Below are positions 1-8,247 of a DNA stretch of 64,000 nucleotides, one piece after another. This stretch comes from Brevundimonas sp. (GTDB lineage: Bacteria > Pseudomonadota > Alphaproteobacteria > Caulobacterales > Caulobacteraceae): the NCBI RefSeq assembly GCF_013912005.1, contig NZ_JACESB010000009.1, positions 1 to 64,000 on the forward strand, in the 5' to 3' direction. Made by a program: the position numbers and the translations under genes. The notes under the pieces were generated by a model. That model ran no database searches. It was not told the DNA's origin and saw only the letters and a program-made list of their open reading frames with translations. Position 1 is the stretch's first letter, and each line of letters starts with the position of its first letter.

Positions 1-65
1 GCGGAGGCCTCCTCGGGCTTGGGATCCCAGGGGCCGGGCCGGCGGGGGGCGTTGGTGTCGCTCAT
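1..65 (-). CDS. N-terminal fragment of an unidentified protein, cut by the window edge
   Basis: Only the first 21 codons are inside the window; they read MSDTNAPRRPGPWDPKPEEA and then one more residue. The ATG overlaps the stop codon of the preceding 37-codon ORF in an ATGA arrangement, so the gene looks translationally coupled to it and to nadA upstream. The proline-rich start matches no family I can name. NadB or NadC would be logical partners of NadA, but nothing in these residues shows that. Confidence 0.5.
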   Translation of the reverse strand, partial: MSDTNAPRRPGPWDPKPEEAS

Positions 66-175
66 CGGTCCGACGTGGCCTTTTCCGCCCGCAGCCACAA
101 GGCCAGCAGGGCGAGAAGTCGCAGGCTTTTCCGGTCGACCGTCGCCACGGCCCGCACGGGCGGGACGTAGTGCAT
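62..175 (-). CDS. Possible 37-residue protein between nadA and the next gene
   Basis: The ATG overlaps the nadA stop codon by one base (TGATG) and the TGA overlaps the next gene's start (ATGA). This is the pattern of a coupled operon gene and not of random spacing. The product has a short hydrophobic stretch (LLALLALWL) in its second half and a basic, polar end. Codon third positions are GC-rich like the neighbours. No family is recognised. It could be a real small protein or simply a translated spacer that couples nadA to the downstream gene. Confidence 0.4.
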   Translation of the reverse strand: MHYVPPVRAVATVDRKSLRLLALLALWLRAEKATSDR

Positions 176-1254
176 CAGATCAGCTCCACCGCCACGTGAT
201 GCCGCGCCTTGACCAGGTCGTAGCGCGCCGGAACGGCGGGCGGCGGCAGGTCGATCATCCGCTGCACCGCCAGCCGCGCGCGCTCGGCCATGTCCTCGGG
301 CACGGTCACCTCGAACTGCATGTTGAGCAGGCAGTCCCGGATGTTCTCGAGGGTGATCCGCTTCATGTGCGGGCACAGGTTGCAGGGGCCGATGAACTGC
401 ACGCCCGGGACGTCGCCCGCGACGTTGGAGGCCATCGAGCATTCGGTGATCATCACCACCTGCTTCGGCTTCCGCGCCGCCACATAGTCCGTCATGGCCG
501 CCGTCGAGCCGGCGAAGTCGGCCGCCGCCAGCACCTCTTCCGGGCATTCGGGGTGGGCCAGGATCTCGGCCCCCGGATACGCCGCGCGCATCTCGGCGAT
601 GTCTTCGGCGGTGAAGCGCTCATGCACCTCGCAGCGGCCCTTCCAGGCGATGATGCCCACCGTCGTCTGGGCCGCCACGTTCCGCGCCAGGTATTCGTCG
701 GGGATCAGGATGACGCGGTCGACGCCCCATTCCCTCGCCGCCCACTCCACCACCTGCACGGCGTTGGCCGAGGTGCAGCAGATGTCCGTCTCGGCCTTCA
801 CGTCGGCGGTGGTGTTCACATAGGTGACCACCGGCAGGCCCGGGTAGCGCTGCTTGATCAGCCGCACGTCGGCGCCGGTGATCGAACTGGCCAGCGAGCA
901 GCCCGCGCGGAGGTCCGGGATCAGCACCGTCTTGTCCGGCGACAGGATCTTCGAGGTCTCGGCCATGAAGTGCACGCCGGCCTGGACGATCACCTTCGCC
1001 TTCGACCTGGCGGCCTCCTTCGCCAGACCGAGGCTGTCGCCCACATAGTCGCCCACCCCGTGGAAGATCTCCGGCGTCATGTAGTTGTGGGCGAGGATGA
1101 CGGCGTCGCGCTCGCGCTTCAGGGCGTTGATCTCCGCGATCAGCGCCGCCTGCGCCGGCCATTCCAGCGGGGTGACGTGGTCCTTGACCTTGGCCCACAC
1201 CGGGGCCGTCGCCCGCTCCAGCTCCCGCGTCAGTCCGAATGCGCCGTCGGCCAT
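175..1254 (-). CDS. nadA: Quinolinate synthase NadA
   Basis: The 359-residue protein condenses iminoaspartate with dihydroxyacetone phosphate to quinolinate in de novo NAD synthesis, using a 4Fe-4S cluster in the cytosol. The early motif ILAHNYMTPEI, the GDSLGLA segment, DLRAGCSLA, HPECP and GPCNLCPHMK are typical of the family and hold the cluster cysteines. Length is that of the long NadA class. An AAAGGAGAG Shine-Dalgarno sequence precedes the ATG at a good distance. Two related inverted repeats lie upstream, which suggests repression by an NAD-responsive regulator. The gene heads a leftward operon that leaves the window. Confidence 0.96.
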   Translation of the reverse strand: MADGAFGLTRELERATAPVWAKVKDHVTPLEWPAQAALIAEINALKRERDAVILAHNYMTPEIFHGVGDYVGDSLGLAKEAARSKAKVIVQAGVHFMAETSKILSPDKTVLIPDLRAGCSLASSITGADVRLIKQRYPGLPVVTYVNTTADVKAETDICCTSANAVQVVEWAAREWGVDRVILIPDEYLARNVAAQTTVGIIAWKGRCEVHERFTAEDIAEMRAAYPGAEILAHPECPEEVLAAADFAGSTAAMTDYVAARKPKQVVMITECSMASNVAGDVPGVQFIGPCNLCPHMKRITLENIRDCLLNMQFEVTVPEDMAERARLAVQRMIDLPPPAVPARYDLVKARHHVAVELI

Positions 1255-1267
1255 CGCCCGCTCTCCT

Positions 1268-1286
1268 TTTGCTCCATTTGAGCAAA
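1268..1286. promoter_or_regulatory. Inverted repeat next to the nadA ribosome site (candidate operator)
   Basis: Perfect arms TTTGCTC and GAGCAAA are separated by five bases. The repeat overlaps the nadA leader just upstream of the Shine-Dalgarno sequence. It shares a TGCTC core with the second repeat at 1334-1354, so the two are probably sites for one regulator. NadQ-type or NrtR-type NAD repressors are plausible, by analogy with other Alphaproteobacteria, but neither gene is in this window. Confidence 0.5.
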
Positions 1287-1333
1287 TGTGAGGCCTGAAG
1301 AACGGCGACCAGGCCCTCCGGCCCGCCGCCGAC

Positions 1334-1354
1334 TTATGCTCACTTTCAGCATAA
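1334..1354. promoter_or_regulatory. Second inverted repeat upstream of nadA (candidate operator)
   Basis: Arms TTATGCT and AGCATAA flank seven bases. This is about 80 bp upstream of the nadA ATG, where the promoter should be. It aligns with the repeat at 1268-1286 through TGCTC-N5-(G/C)AGCA. Two like sites 68 bp apart would allow a repressor to cover the promoter and leader. Confidence 0.5.
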
Positions 1355-1394
1355 GCAGCGACAATCTAGGCCGATCGGCGTGAAATGCAAGCGG

Positions 1395-1922
1395 TCAGCG
1401 GGCCTGCGCCCCCTCGTGCGCCAGCAGCCATCGCTTGCGCTCCAGCCCTCCGGCGTAGCCGGTGAGGGTTCCGTTCGCGCCGATCACCCGGTGGCAAGGC
1501 ACGATCACCGCCACCGGGTTCTGGCCGTTGGCCAGCCCTGCGGCCCGCACCGCCTTCGGGAAGCCGATCGCGGCCGCCAGCTGGCCGTAACTGCGCGTCT
1601 CGCCCGGCGGGATAGCCCGCAGCGCCGCCCAGACCGCGCGCTGGAAGGCGGTGCCGGCCGTCCGGACCTCCAGTCCGTCCAGCGCCCGCAGGTCGCCGCC
1701 GAAATAGGCCTCGACCGCCCGCCGCACCCCTTCAGGGGCCCGCCCTTCGACCAGCACCGGGTCAGCGCCGCAGTGCCGGCGCAGCAGCCGGCGCATGCGC
1801 GGCTCGTAATCGGAGAAGTCGAGGGCCCGCACGGCGCCGTCCGCGTCGGTGACGAGCAGGGCCTCGCCCACCGGCGTGGCGATGCGGTCGAGGGTCAGGG
1901 TCTCAGGCGGCGCGTTGCGCAT
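1395..1922 (-). CDS. ogt: Methylated-DNA--protein-cysteine methyltransferase (Ogt type)
   Basis: The 175-residue protein removes O6-methyl groups from guanine by suicidal transfer to a cysteine. The active site IVPCHRVIG puts the acceptor at Cys143, and the preceding SYGQLAAAIGFPKAVRAAG segment is the DNA-binding helix-turn-helix with its arginine finger. The length fits stand-alone Ogt. Its ATG lies 20 bases inside the end of the upstream Ada-type gene, so the two are almost certainly one transcript and translationally coupled. In this pair Ogt supplies O6-methylguanine repair and the partner supplies methyl sensing. Confidence 0.95.
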   Translation of the reverse strand: MRNAPPETLTLDRIATPVGEALLVTDADGAVRALDFSDYEPRMRRLLRRHCGADPVLVEGRAPEGVRRAVEAYFGGDLRALDGLEVRTAGTAFQRAVWAALRAIPPGETRSYGQLAAAIGFPKAVRAAGLANGQNPVAVIVPCHRVIGANGTLTGYAGGLERKRWLLAHEGAQAR

Positions 1923-3015
1923 CGTCTCTCTCCATCAGGGCGGCGGCGCCGATCCCCGCCGCCGCGAGGTGCAGGGCTCCGTAGGCCCGCCACGGACGCC
2001 AGGCCTCGGCGCGCGCCGTCAGGCGCGCGTCCTCCAGCCGGTCGCTGGGCGGGTTTCCGTCGTCGTCGATCCACTTGCCGGGCAGACGAAGGCCGGGCCG
2101 GGCCTCCACCAGCGGCCGCAGGACCGGATCGGCCGAAAGGTCGCGGGCGATCGCCTCCGGGTCCGCCGACAGGTCGAACACCCGGCGCACCCGGGCCAGC
2201 ACGCCCGGCAAGGCCCTCAGGTCGTCGGCCTCGACGCAGACGGAGACCCGTCCCGCCTCGCCCGGCTCCACCGTGACCCGGCCGTCGGCCCCGTCCACCG
2301 CGCGCGTCAGCTCCCGTGACCAGCGCCGCCCCTCGACCGCGTCGCCGCGGGCGGCCAGGGCGGCCAGCAGGGCGTCCCATTCGAAAGGCGGACGGCAGGG
2401 CAGGCTCAGCCGCACCCCGCCCGTCGCTTCCCGCTCCCCCCGTCGGCGCAGGGTCGACGGCGGCCGCCCGTACAGGGCCTGGAAGGTCTCGTTGAAGCGC
2501 CGCACGCTGCCGAAGCCGGCGGCCAGCGCCACCTGCGCCATGGGCAGGTCGGTCTGGTGGATCAGCGCCTTGGCCAGAAGGACCCGGCGCGTCTGGGCCA
2601 CGCTCACCGGCGCCGCCCCGAGGTGCTGGCGGAACAGCCGCCGCAGGTGCCGCTCCCCGACGCCGAGCCGGCCGGCGAGGGCGTCCACATCCCCCTCGTC
2701 CAGCGCTCCCGCCTCGATGAGGGTCAGGGCCCGGCTCACGGTGTTGGAGGTGCCGCGCCAGGCGCCCATGTCCGGCGCCGTCTCCGGCCGGCAGCGCAGG
2801 CAGGCGCGGAAGCCGGCCTCCTCGGCCGCGGCGGCCGAGGCCACGAAGACCATGTTCTCCCGCTTCGGCGTCCGCGCCGGGCAGACCGGCCGGCAGTAGA
2901 TCCCGGTCGACTTCACGCAGGTGAAGAAGCGGCCGTCGAACCGCGCATCCCGTGTCAGCACGGCGCGGTAGCAGGCCTCCTGGTCGAGCTGGCGGGCGGT
3001 GTCCATGGCCGCCAT
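1903..3015 (-). CDS. Ada-type methylphosphotriester sensor with AraC domain and an AlkA remnant lacking the glycosylase core
   Basis: The N-terminal Ada domain (about residues 10-80) has the zinc and methyl-acceptor cysteines in TGIYCRPVCPAR (Cys41, Cys45) and in RACLRC. An AraC helix-turn-helix region follows at about 85-190, then an AlkA N-terminal domain at about 200-305 ending in RPGLRLPG. In intact Ada-AlkA fusions the HhH-GPD glycosylase domain comes next. Here only about 22 unrelated residues intervene before the AlkA C-terminal helix AEAWRPWRAYGALHL. The hairpin motif and the catalytic aspartate are absent, and the protein is 370 residues where about 490 is usual. Base excision should be lost, while methyl-dependent activation of the ada/ogt operon may remain. 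I chose the ATG at 3015; a GTG 14 codons upstream is also open. Confidence 0.85.
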   Translation of the reverse strand: MAAMDTARQLDQEACYRAVLTRDARFDGRFFTCVKSTGIYCRPVCPARTPKRENMVFVASAAAAEEAGFRACLRCRPETAPDMGAWRGTSNTVSRALTLIEAGALDEGDVDALAGRLGVGERHLRRLFRQHLGAAPVSVAQTRRVLLAKALIHQTDLPMAQVALAAGFGSVRRFNETFQALYGRPPSTLRRRGEREATGGVRLSLPCRPPFEWDALLAALAARGDAVEGRRWSRELTRAVDGADGRVTVEPGEAGRVSVCVEADDLRALPGVLARVRRVFDLSADPEAIARDLSADPVLRPLVEARPGLRLPGKWIDDDGNPPSDRLEDARLTARAEAWRPWRAYGALHLAAAGIGAAALMERDDAQRAA

Positions 3016-3124
3016 CCTGCCCCCGCCCCGCCCGCGAGTCTCGCGGTTTTCGGACACGGGCGTCAGGGCCGCTGTTCAACCAACACCGTTCTGCTACGAT
3101 GGATGCGGGCTTGGAGGGAAGGTG

Positions 3125-4819
3125 ATGAAGACAGCGCTTGCATGCGTTATCGTCGCTGCGTGCCTTGGATTAGCGTCCGAATCCCGCGCCCAGGAGAGCG
3201 AGCAACGACGTCTCGGCGATTGGATCGAGGAGCATTTCCGCGTCGTGGGGCGCAGTTGCTTCGCCGGTTTTCGCCCCGCCCGCAGCAATGGGACGGTGGT
3301 TCCTGAAGACATCCGGAACTGGCAGCTGCTCCGCGACCGGTGGAATGAGAGCGTCACCGTCTACGGCAACGACTCCCTCGACAGCATCTTCTCCCAGGTT
3401 CACCGGCGCGTGGATGGCAGGTACACCGGTGAGCCGCTCTACCGCATCGGCGCTTCAGCGGAGCGGAGCAGCCCGATCTTCTACGCCCTCCAGGGCAACG
3501 CCACACGCCAGCACAATTGCGCCACGATGCTGGCCGCGAGCGCCAACACCGAACTCCGGCTTGATCTGGCGCAGGTGAAGCTCGCTCTTTCCGCCAACGT
3601 CGACCAGAACCGGGCACAGACCGCCTACGCCTATGCAGGCCGCATGGTCTCCCCGCTGGCGATCGCCTTGGGCCTCAACCCGACCACGCCGGACGTCGCC
3701 GGGCCAATCCCCCGTTTCCGCGCCTTCATGTCGCTCTGGGACTGGTACCGGATCTCCCCGGGCATGATCGACGCCGCCGACCGACGCGAGCTCGAGATCT
3801 ACTCTCAGGTGGACGGAGCCGCCCTCTACCGGACCGAAGGTCTGACCCAGAACGCCATCCTGTCCGGCGCCGTAAACGTGTCCTCGGTGGTGCCGTTCCT
3901 CTCCGGCCGCGGCGGCGGATCAGGGAGCCTTCGCGCCGGTTTGGAGGGAGCGAACTTCGAATATGCGGTCGCGTACTGGGGCCTTCCGACGCCGGCGCGG
4001 CTTCCGACCGCCTCGGAGGTCGCCAGACGCGCCGCCCAGCTGGCCCGCTTCACCCCGGCCTCTTCCAACCCGGTCGGCGTCGAAAGCGCTGCGCCGTTCG
4101 CGTACAGCCTCGACCTGGCTGATCTGCCGTCCAACTACTGTCGGCAGGACTACTGGGAGCTGGCGGCCCAGGCGGGGCGTGCAGGCTCGGCCACGGCGAC
4201 CCGGGTGGAGGTGCAGGAACAGAGAGTTGCTCCCGGACCGTCCGTCTGCCGGTTCACTTTTCACTTCACGCCCGCCGCGGAGGCCGCCGCGTCGGTCAGC
4301 CTGGCGCCAGCAGTGAAGTCCGTGATCCGGCGGCCTGACGGCACGACCGCCGAACTGCTGCTCGCCCCGCCTCCTGTGAGCCTCCCCGACTTCAGGTCCA
4401 GCGTCGCCCTGCGCGCGGCGACCCTCGCCCGCCGCATCGCCGTCCCGGCGGACGACGCCGCCGCCGCTCCCGTGATCCCCATGACCTTCGCGGTGGTCGA
4501 GCGGACCACTGGTCGCCGCGCTTCTGGCGTGGTCAGCGGCTCGACCCATCTGACCCTCTCCTGCGGCGGCCAACCCGCAAGGCCGATGACTCTGGTCGGC
4601 GGCGTCGTCCGCTGGAGCCGGACCAATGAGCAGGCGAGCCTCGCGTTCGACGCGGGCGTACCGGAAGACGTCTCGCCGCCAGCGGGCGCTCCGCCGGTGG
4701 AGTGTTCTGTCAACGGACGGACTCTCCTCATGATGGAGGGAGGGCTGCCGCCCCTCGATACCGAGTTGCCGACGTCCGTCTTCCATCTGGTCCGGGAGGC
4801 CCCGCCGCAGCCGGCGTGA
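3125..4819 (+). CDS. Secreted protein of unknown function
   Basis: The 564-residue product starts with a classical signal peptide (MKTALACVIVAACLGLA, cleavage near SRA-QE), so it should be periplasmic or exported. The ATG follows GGAGGGAAGG closely. The upstream in-frame extension is in the antisense of the Ada gene and was dropped. The mature part has a helical first half rich in Gln, Asn and Arg with few cysteines, then a beta-rich second half with several hydrophobic alternating stretches. I recognise no domain. It stands alone between oppositely oriented genes, and its stop lies 2 bp from the end of the convergent transporter gene. Confidence 0.75.
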   Translation: MKTALACVIVAACLGLASESRAQESEQRRLGDWIEEHFRVVGRSCFAGFRPARSNGTVVPEDIRNWQLLRDRWNESVTVYGNDSLDSIFSQVHRRVDGRYTGEPLYRIGASAERSSPIFYALQGNATRQHNCATMLAASANTELRLDLAQVKLALSANVDQNRAQTAYAYAGRMVSPLAIALGLNPTTPDVAGPIPRFRAFMSLWDWYRISPGMIDAADRRELEIYSQVDGAALYRTEGLTQNAILSGAVNVSSVVPFLSGRGGGSGSLRAGLEGANFEYAVAYWGLPTPARLPTASEVARRAAQLARFTPASSNPVGVESAAPFAYSLDLADLPSNYCRQDYWELAAQAGRAGSATATRVEVQEQRVAPGPSVCRFTFHFTPAAEAAASVSLAPAVKSVIRRPDGTTAELLLAPPPVSLPDFRSSVALRAATLARRIAVPADDAAAAPVIPMTFAVVERTTGRRASGVVSGSTHLTLSCGGQPARPMTLVGGVVRWSRTNEQASLAFDAGVPEDVSPPAGAPPVECSVNGRTLLMMEGGLPPLDTELPTSVFHLVREAPPQPA

Positions 4820-4821
4820 CC

Positions 4822-6594
4822 CTACAGCGGCCAGAACAGCAGGATCAGCGGCGGGCCCGCGAGCAGGACCAGCAGGCTGAGCGGGGCGCCGAGCCGGGCG
4901 TAGTCCTCGAAGCGGTAACCGCCCGGCCCCATCACCAGGGTGTTGCACTGGTGGCCGACGGGCGTGAGGAAGTCGCAGGCCGCGCCGACCGCGACCGCCA
5001 TCAGGAAGGCGTCGGGATCGTAGCCCAGCTGGGTGGCGAGGCTGGCCCCGATCGGCGCGACGATCAGCACCGTGGCCGCATTGTTCAGGAACGGCGTCAC
5101 CGCCATCGCCGCCAGCATCAGCCCGCCCACCGCCAGCACGCCCGGAAGGCCGGTGAACAGCTGGCGCATCAGGCCGGCGATCAGGTCGGCGCCCCCGGTC
5201 TCCTGGATGGCGTTCGAGACCGGGATCAGCGCCGCGATCAGCACCAGGAGCGGGCCATCGAGCGCGGCGTAGGCCTCGCGCATCTTCAGCCCGCCCAACG
5301 CCACGATGACCACCGCCGCGCCGAAGAAGGCGACCGCCACCGGCGCCGCGCCGAAGCCCACCAGCAGCATGGCCGCGGCCAGCACCACCGCCGGCAGGTA
5401 GCGCCGCCGGGCGCTGCCCAGGCGCACCTCCCGCTCCGCCAGCGGCAGCAGGTCCAGCGCCTGCAGCGCCATGGGAAGCCCGGCCTCCCCGCCCTGCAGC
5501 AGGACGATGTCGCCGGGCTTCAGCCGGGTGGAGCGCAGCTTCTGGGTCAGCTCGTGCCCGCTGCGGGACACCGCCAGCAGGTTGACGCCGTACTGGCCGT
5601 ACAGGTCGGCCTGGCGCGCCGACTGCCCCGCGAGCGGCGAGTTGGCGCCGATCACCGCCTCGACCACCTGCACCTCGTCGGCCGGCTGCTCGAGCGTCAC
5701 CGGGTGGTCGTCGCGCACCAGCTTCAGCCGGGTGGCGGCGAGGAAGGCCTCCAGCGCCTCCTGCTCGCCCTCCACCAGCAGGCTGTCGCCGGTCTGGACC
5801 TTCTGGTTGCCGCGCGGCCGGGGAATGCGCCGGCCGCCGCGGATCAGGGCGAGGATGCGGACCTCGCCGCCCCGCTCGCGCAGCGTCTTGATGGTCTCCG
5901 GCGTCCAGTCCTGCGGAACCCGCGCCTCGGTGGCGTAGCCCTGGGCCGACAGCGCCTCGCCGAGGCTGATCGAGCCCTGGCGGTTCTTCGGCAGCAGGCG
6001 GTAGCCGAAGGCGAGAAAGACCAGGGCGATCGCCGTCAGCGCAAGCCCGACCGGCGCGAAATCATACATGCCGAACGGCTCGCCCAGCAGCTCCGCGCGG
6101 GTCTCGGCGACGATGATGTTGGGCGAGGTGCCCACCAGGGTGACCATGCCGCCCGCCATGGCGCCGAAGGCCATGGGCATCAGCAGGCGGGAGGGCGAGG
6201 TCCCGGTCCGCCGGCTCAGCTGCATCGCCACCGGCATCATGATGGCCAGCGCCCCGACGTTCTTGGTGACCATGGACAGCAGGGTCACGGCGACGGTCAT
6301 CACCGGCGTCTGGCTGCGCTCGGTCTTGAGCAGGGGCAGGATCCGCTTGAGCGCCAGTTCGGCGATGCCGGACCGGGCGAAGGCGGCGCTGACCACCAGG
6401 GCCGCGGCGATGATCACCGTGACATCGTTGCGGAAGCCGTCGAAGGCCGCCTCCGCCGGGATCACCCCGACCGCCAGCCCCGCCACCAGGGCCGCGAGCG
6501 CGACGAGGTCGTAGCGGAACCGCCCCCAGACGAAGCCGGCGATGGTCAGACCGACCAGACCGAAGGCCAGTCCCTGCTGCAGCGTCACGCCCAA
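4822..6594 (-). CDS. SLC13/DASS-family anion transporter with two TrkA-C domains
   Basis: This 590-residue inner-membrane protein has about five to six membrane segments at each end. Between residues about 205 and 375 sit two cytosolic RCK_C (TrkA-C) repeats. The motif GTSPNIIVAE in the first half and the SNAIQETGGADLI and NNAATVLIVAPIG segments in the second half are typical of sodium-dependent dicarboxylate, sulfate or citrate carriers. The substrate cannot be read from sequence; sulfate or a di- or tricarboxylate are both possible. The start appears to be TTG, with GGGGGGAAA about seven bases upstream; a GTG two codons later is the alternative. Confidence 0.88.
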   Translation of the reverse strand: MGVTLQQGLAFGLVGLTIAGFVWGRFRYDLVALAALVAGLAVGVIPAEAAFDGFRNDVTVIIAAALVVSAAFARSGIAELALKRILPLLKTERSQTPVMTVAVTLLSMVTKNVGALAIMMPVAMQLSRRTGTSPSRLLMPMAFGAMAGGMVTLVGTSPNIIVAETRAELLGEPFGMYDFAPVGLALTAIALVFLAFGYRLLPKNRQGSISLGEALSAQGYATEARVPQDWTPETIKTLRERGGEVRILALIRGGRRIPRPRGNQKVQTGDSLLVEGEQEALEAFLAATRLKLVRDDHPVTLEQPADEVQVVEAVIGANSPLAGQSARQADLYGQYGVNLLAVSRSGHELTQKLRSTRLKPGDIVLLQGGEAGLPMALQALDLLPLAEREVRLGSARRRYLPAVVLAAAMLLVGFGAAPVAVAFFGAAVVIVALGGLKMREAYAALDGPLLVLIAALIPVSNAIQETGGADLIAGLMRQLFTGLPGVLAVGGLMLAAMAVTPFLNNAATVLIVAPIGASLATQLGYDPDAFLMAVAVGAACDFLTPVGHQCNTLVMGPGGYRFEDYARLGAPLSLLVLLAGPPLILLFWPL

Positions 6595-6668
6595 GGCGAT
6601 TTCCCCCCGCGGCCGGATCGCCGCCGGCCGTTAACGCAGATCACCCGGTTTCGCTGCGCCGGCCGCGT

Positions 6669-7775
6669 TCAGCCGCGAACCGCCCGCCACAGCCCGCCCA
6701 GCAGCTGGAAGGCCAGGCCGATCGCCATCATCGCCAGCACCCAGACGGCGACGATCGACAGGTTGGCGGCGACGCCCGCCAGCTCGCGGCCGCTGTCGCC
6801 GAGCGCCCGCAGGGTCTCGAAGTTCAGCATCGACCCGTCGCCCGCGATCCGCGCCGTCTCCTCGCCGCGCACCAGGGTGAACCAGTGCCCCGCCTCGAAG
6901 ATGGTCGCCGTCAGCCACAGCCCGGCGACCGCAAGGGCCGCCCGTCCCGCGCCGCGCAGCCGGACCGCCGTCGGCCGGGCGAGACCCACGAGATCCACCG
7001 CCATCTGGGCCAGGGCGTAGACGAGGATGAAGCCGTGCAGGGCGGTCCACACCGGCGCGCCTTGCACCACCGCCTCCGCCCCCCGCAGCTCGAGGCTGGC
7101 GAGGCCGGGAAACTGCAGCGCCCCCACCCACCACAGCACGAACACGCCCGTGGCCAGCAGCGACACCAGGTGCTCGCCGCCCGGCCAGCCCGGCGCCCGC
7201 GCGAGCGCGGTTCGCTCCGCGCGGGTCCCGGCCGTCTTCCGCCCGCCCATGGCCGCGCCCCAGGCGCCCGGATCCGACAGGCCGAAGGCGGAGAGTTCGC
7301 TGACCCGCCAGTTTCGCATCCATGCCGGTCGGTAGCCGACATGCTCCATGACCGCGCCAGCCAGGGTGAGCACGCCGATGAGCGCGAGACCCGAGTCGAT
7401 GAAGCCGTTGACCGCCTGCGCCATCGCCCGCCCCGCATCGGCCGGACCGCTGAGCAGGTTGATGAACAGGAACACGCCCTGCAGCGTCAGCAGGAGCAGC
7501 AGACCGGCCTTCACGCCGAACAACCAGTAGGGAAAGAGCTCCGGCCCGATCAGCGAGTCCGGTCCCTTGCGGTAGCGCGACGCCACCACGAGCGGGTGGC
7601 CGATCTCGCGCAGGATCTCCTCCTGCTCCGCCTCGGTCAGCGGCCGGCCCAGCGCCTCTTCCTTCGCCTCGAAGCGGCTCAGGATCAGGTCGCGCAGTTC
7701 GGCGACGATGTCGTCGCGCTCGTCCTGCGGCAGCTGGGCCGCGACGGCGGCCAGGTAACGGTCGATCATGTCCAT
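6669..7775 (-). CDS. HAAS-domain membrane protein, partner of PadR
   Basis: The first 70 residues (IDRYLAAVAAQLPQDERDDIVAELRDLILSR and onward) match the HAAS signalling domain seen in DUF1700-like proteins. These are usually encoded next to PadR regulators. After it come about six to seven hydrophobic segments with several charged loops. The gene starts 18 bp downstream of the PadR stop, so the two form an operon. The likely job is to sense or transmit an envelope state together with PadR; no ligand can be inferred. The length of 368 residues is typical for HAAS plus a multi-pass membrane part. Confidence 0.8.
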   Translation of the reverse strand: MDMIDRYLAAVAAQLPQDERDDIVAELRDLILSRFEAKEEALGRPLTEAEQEEILREIGHPLVVASRYRKGPDSLIGPELFPYWLFGVKAGLLLLLTLQGVFLFINLLSGPADAGRAMAQAVNGFIDSGLALIGVLTLAGAVMEHVGYRPAWMRNWRVSELSAFGLSDPGAWGAAMGGRKTAGTRAERTALARAPGWPGGEHLVSLLATGVFVLWWVGALQFPGLASLELRGAEAVVQGAPVWTALHGFILVYALAQMAVDLVGLARPTAVRLRGAGRAALAVAGLWLTATIFEAGHWFTLVRGEETARIAGDGSMLNFETLRALGDSGRELAGVAANLSIVAVWVLAMMAIGLAFQLLGGLWRAVRG

Positions 7776-7793
7776 CGGACGGTCCCCCTTCCC

Positions 7794-8123
7794 TCAGAGA
7801 AGCTTGTCGAGCGCGGCGTTGATGCGCCGCCATTCGTCGGACAGGGCGGCCAGCATCTCCGCTCCCGCAGGCGAAAGGCGGTAGAAGCGCTTGCGCCGCT
7901 TCTCCTCCTCGCGCCATTCGCTCTCCAGCAGGCCCTGGCTCTCGAGCCGGCGCAGCAGCGGATAGAGGGTGGATTCCTCCATCTCGAGCCCGTCGGCCGC
8001 CAGCGCCTGCCGCAGCGTGTAGCCGTAGCGTTCGGTCCGCAGGCAGGCGAGCACGGCCAGCACCAGGGAGCCGCGCCGCAGCTCCAGCCTCATGCTCTCG
8101 AAGAGGTCGGGATCGACCGCCAT
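7794..8123 (-). CDS. PadR-family transcriptional regulator
   Basis: A winged helix of about 109 residues. It carries the PadR signature LRRGSLVLAVLACLRTERYGYTLRQAL, then MEESTLYPLLRRLESQGLLES and RRKRFYRLSPAGAEML. PadR proteins usually repress their own operon and respond to small molecules or to a partner protein. The AGGTG Shine-Dalgarno sequence is seven bases from the ATG at 8123, so I prefer this start over the ATG two codons upstream (8129). A palindrome just upstream (8148-8160) is a good candidate for autoregulation. The HAAS gene follows in the same transcript. Confidence 0.92.
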   Translation of the reverse strand: MAVDPDLFESMRLELRRGSLVLAVLACLRTERYGYTLRQALAADGLEMEESTLYPLLRRLESQGLLESEWREEEKRRKRFYRLSPAGAEMLAALSDEWRRINAALDKLL

Positions 8124-8143
8124 GCCCATTCACCTGTCCGCCA

Positions 8144-8168
8144 CATAGTGTGTGACACACAGTGTATG
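8144..8168. promoter_or_regulatory. Palindrome upstream of padR (candidate PadR operator)
   Basis: The core GTGTGT-G-ACACAC (8148-8160) is a perfect 6-bp inverted repeat around one base, with CATA to the left and GTGTATG to the right. It sits about 20 bp upstream of the PadR start, in a short run of lower GC. The position fits a promoter-overlapping operator. PadR sites often have ATGT/ACAT-like arms with a different spacer, so the assignment to PadR is inference. Confidence 0.5.
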
Positions 8169-8247
8169 GGACAAAGGGTGCCAAGGAGTCAAGCCGAACG
8201 GCGTTCGCCGCCCCGCCGCCATCGCGACGGAGCGACGGACCGGACGC

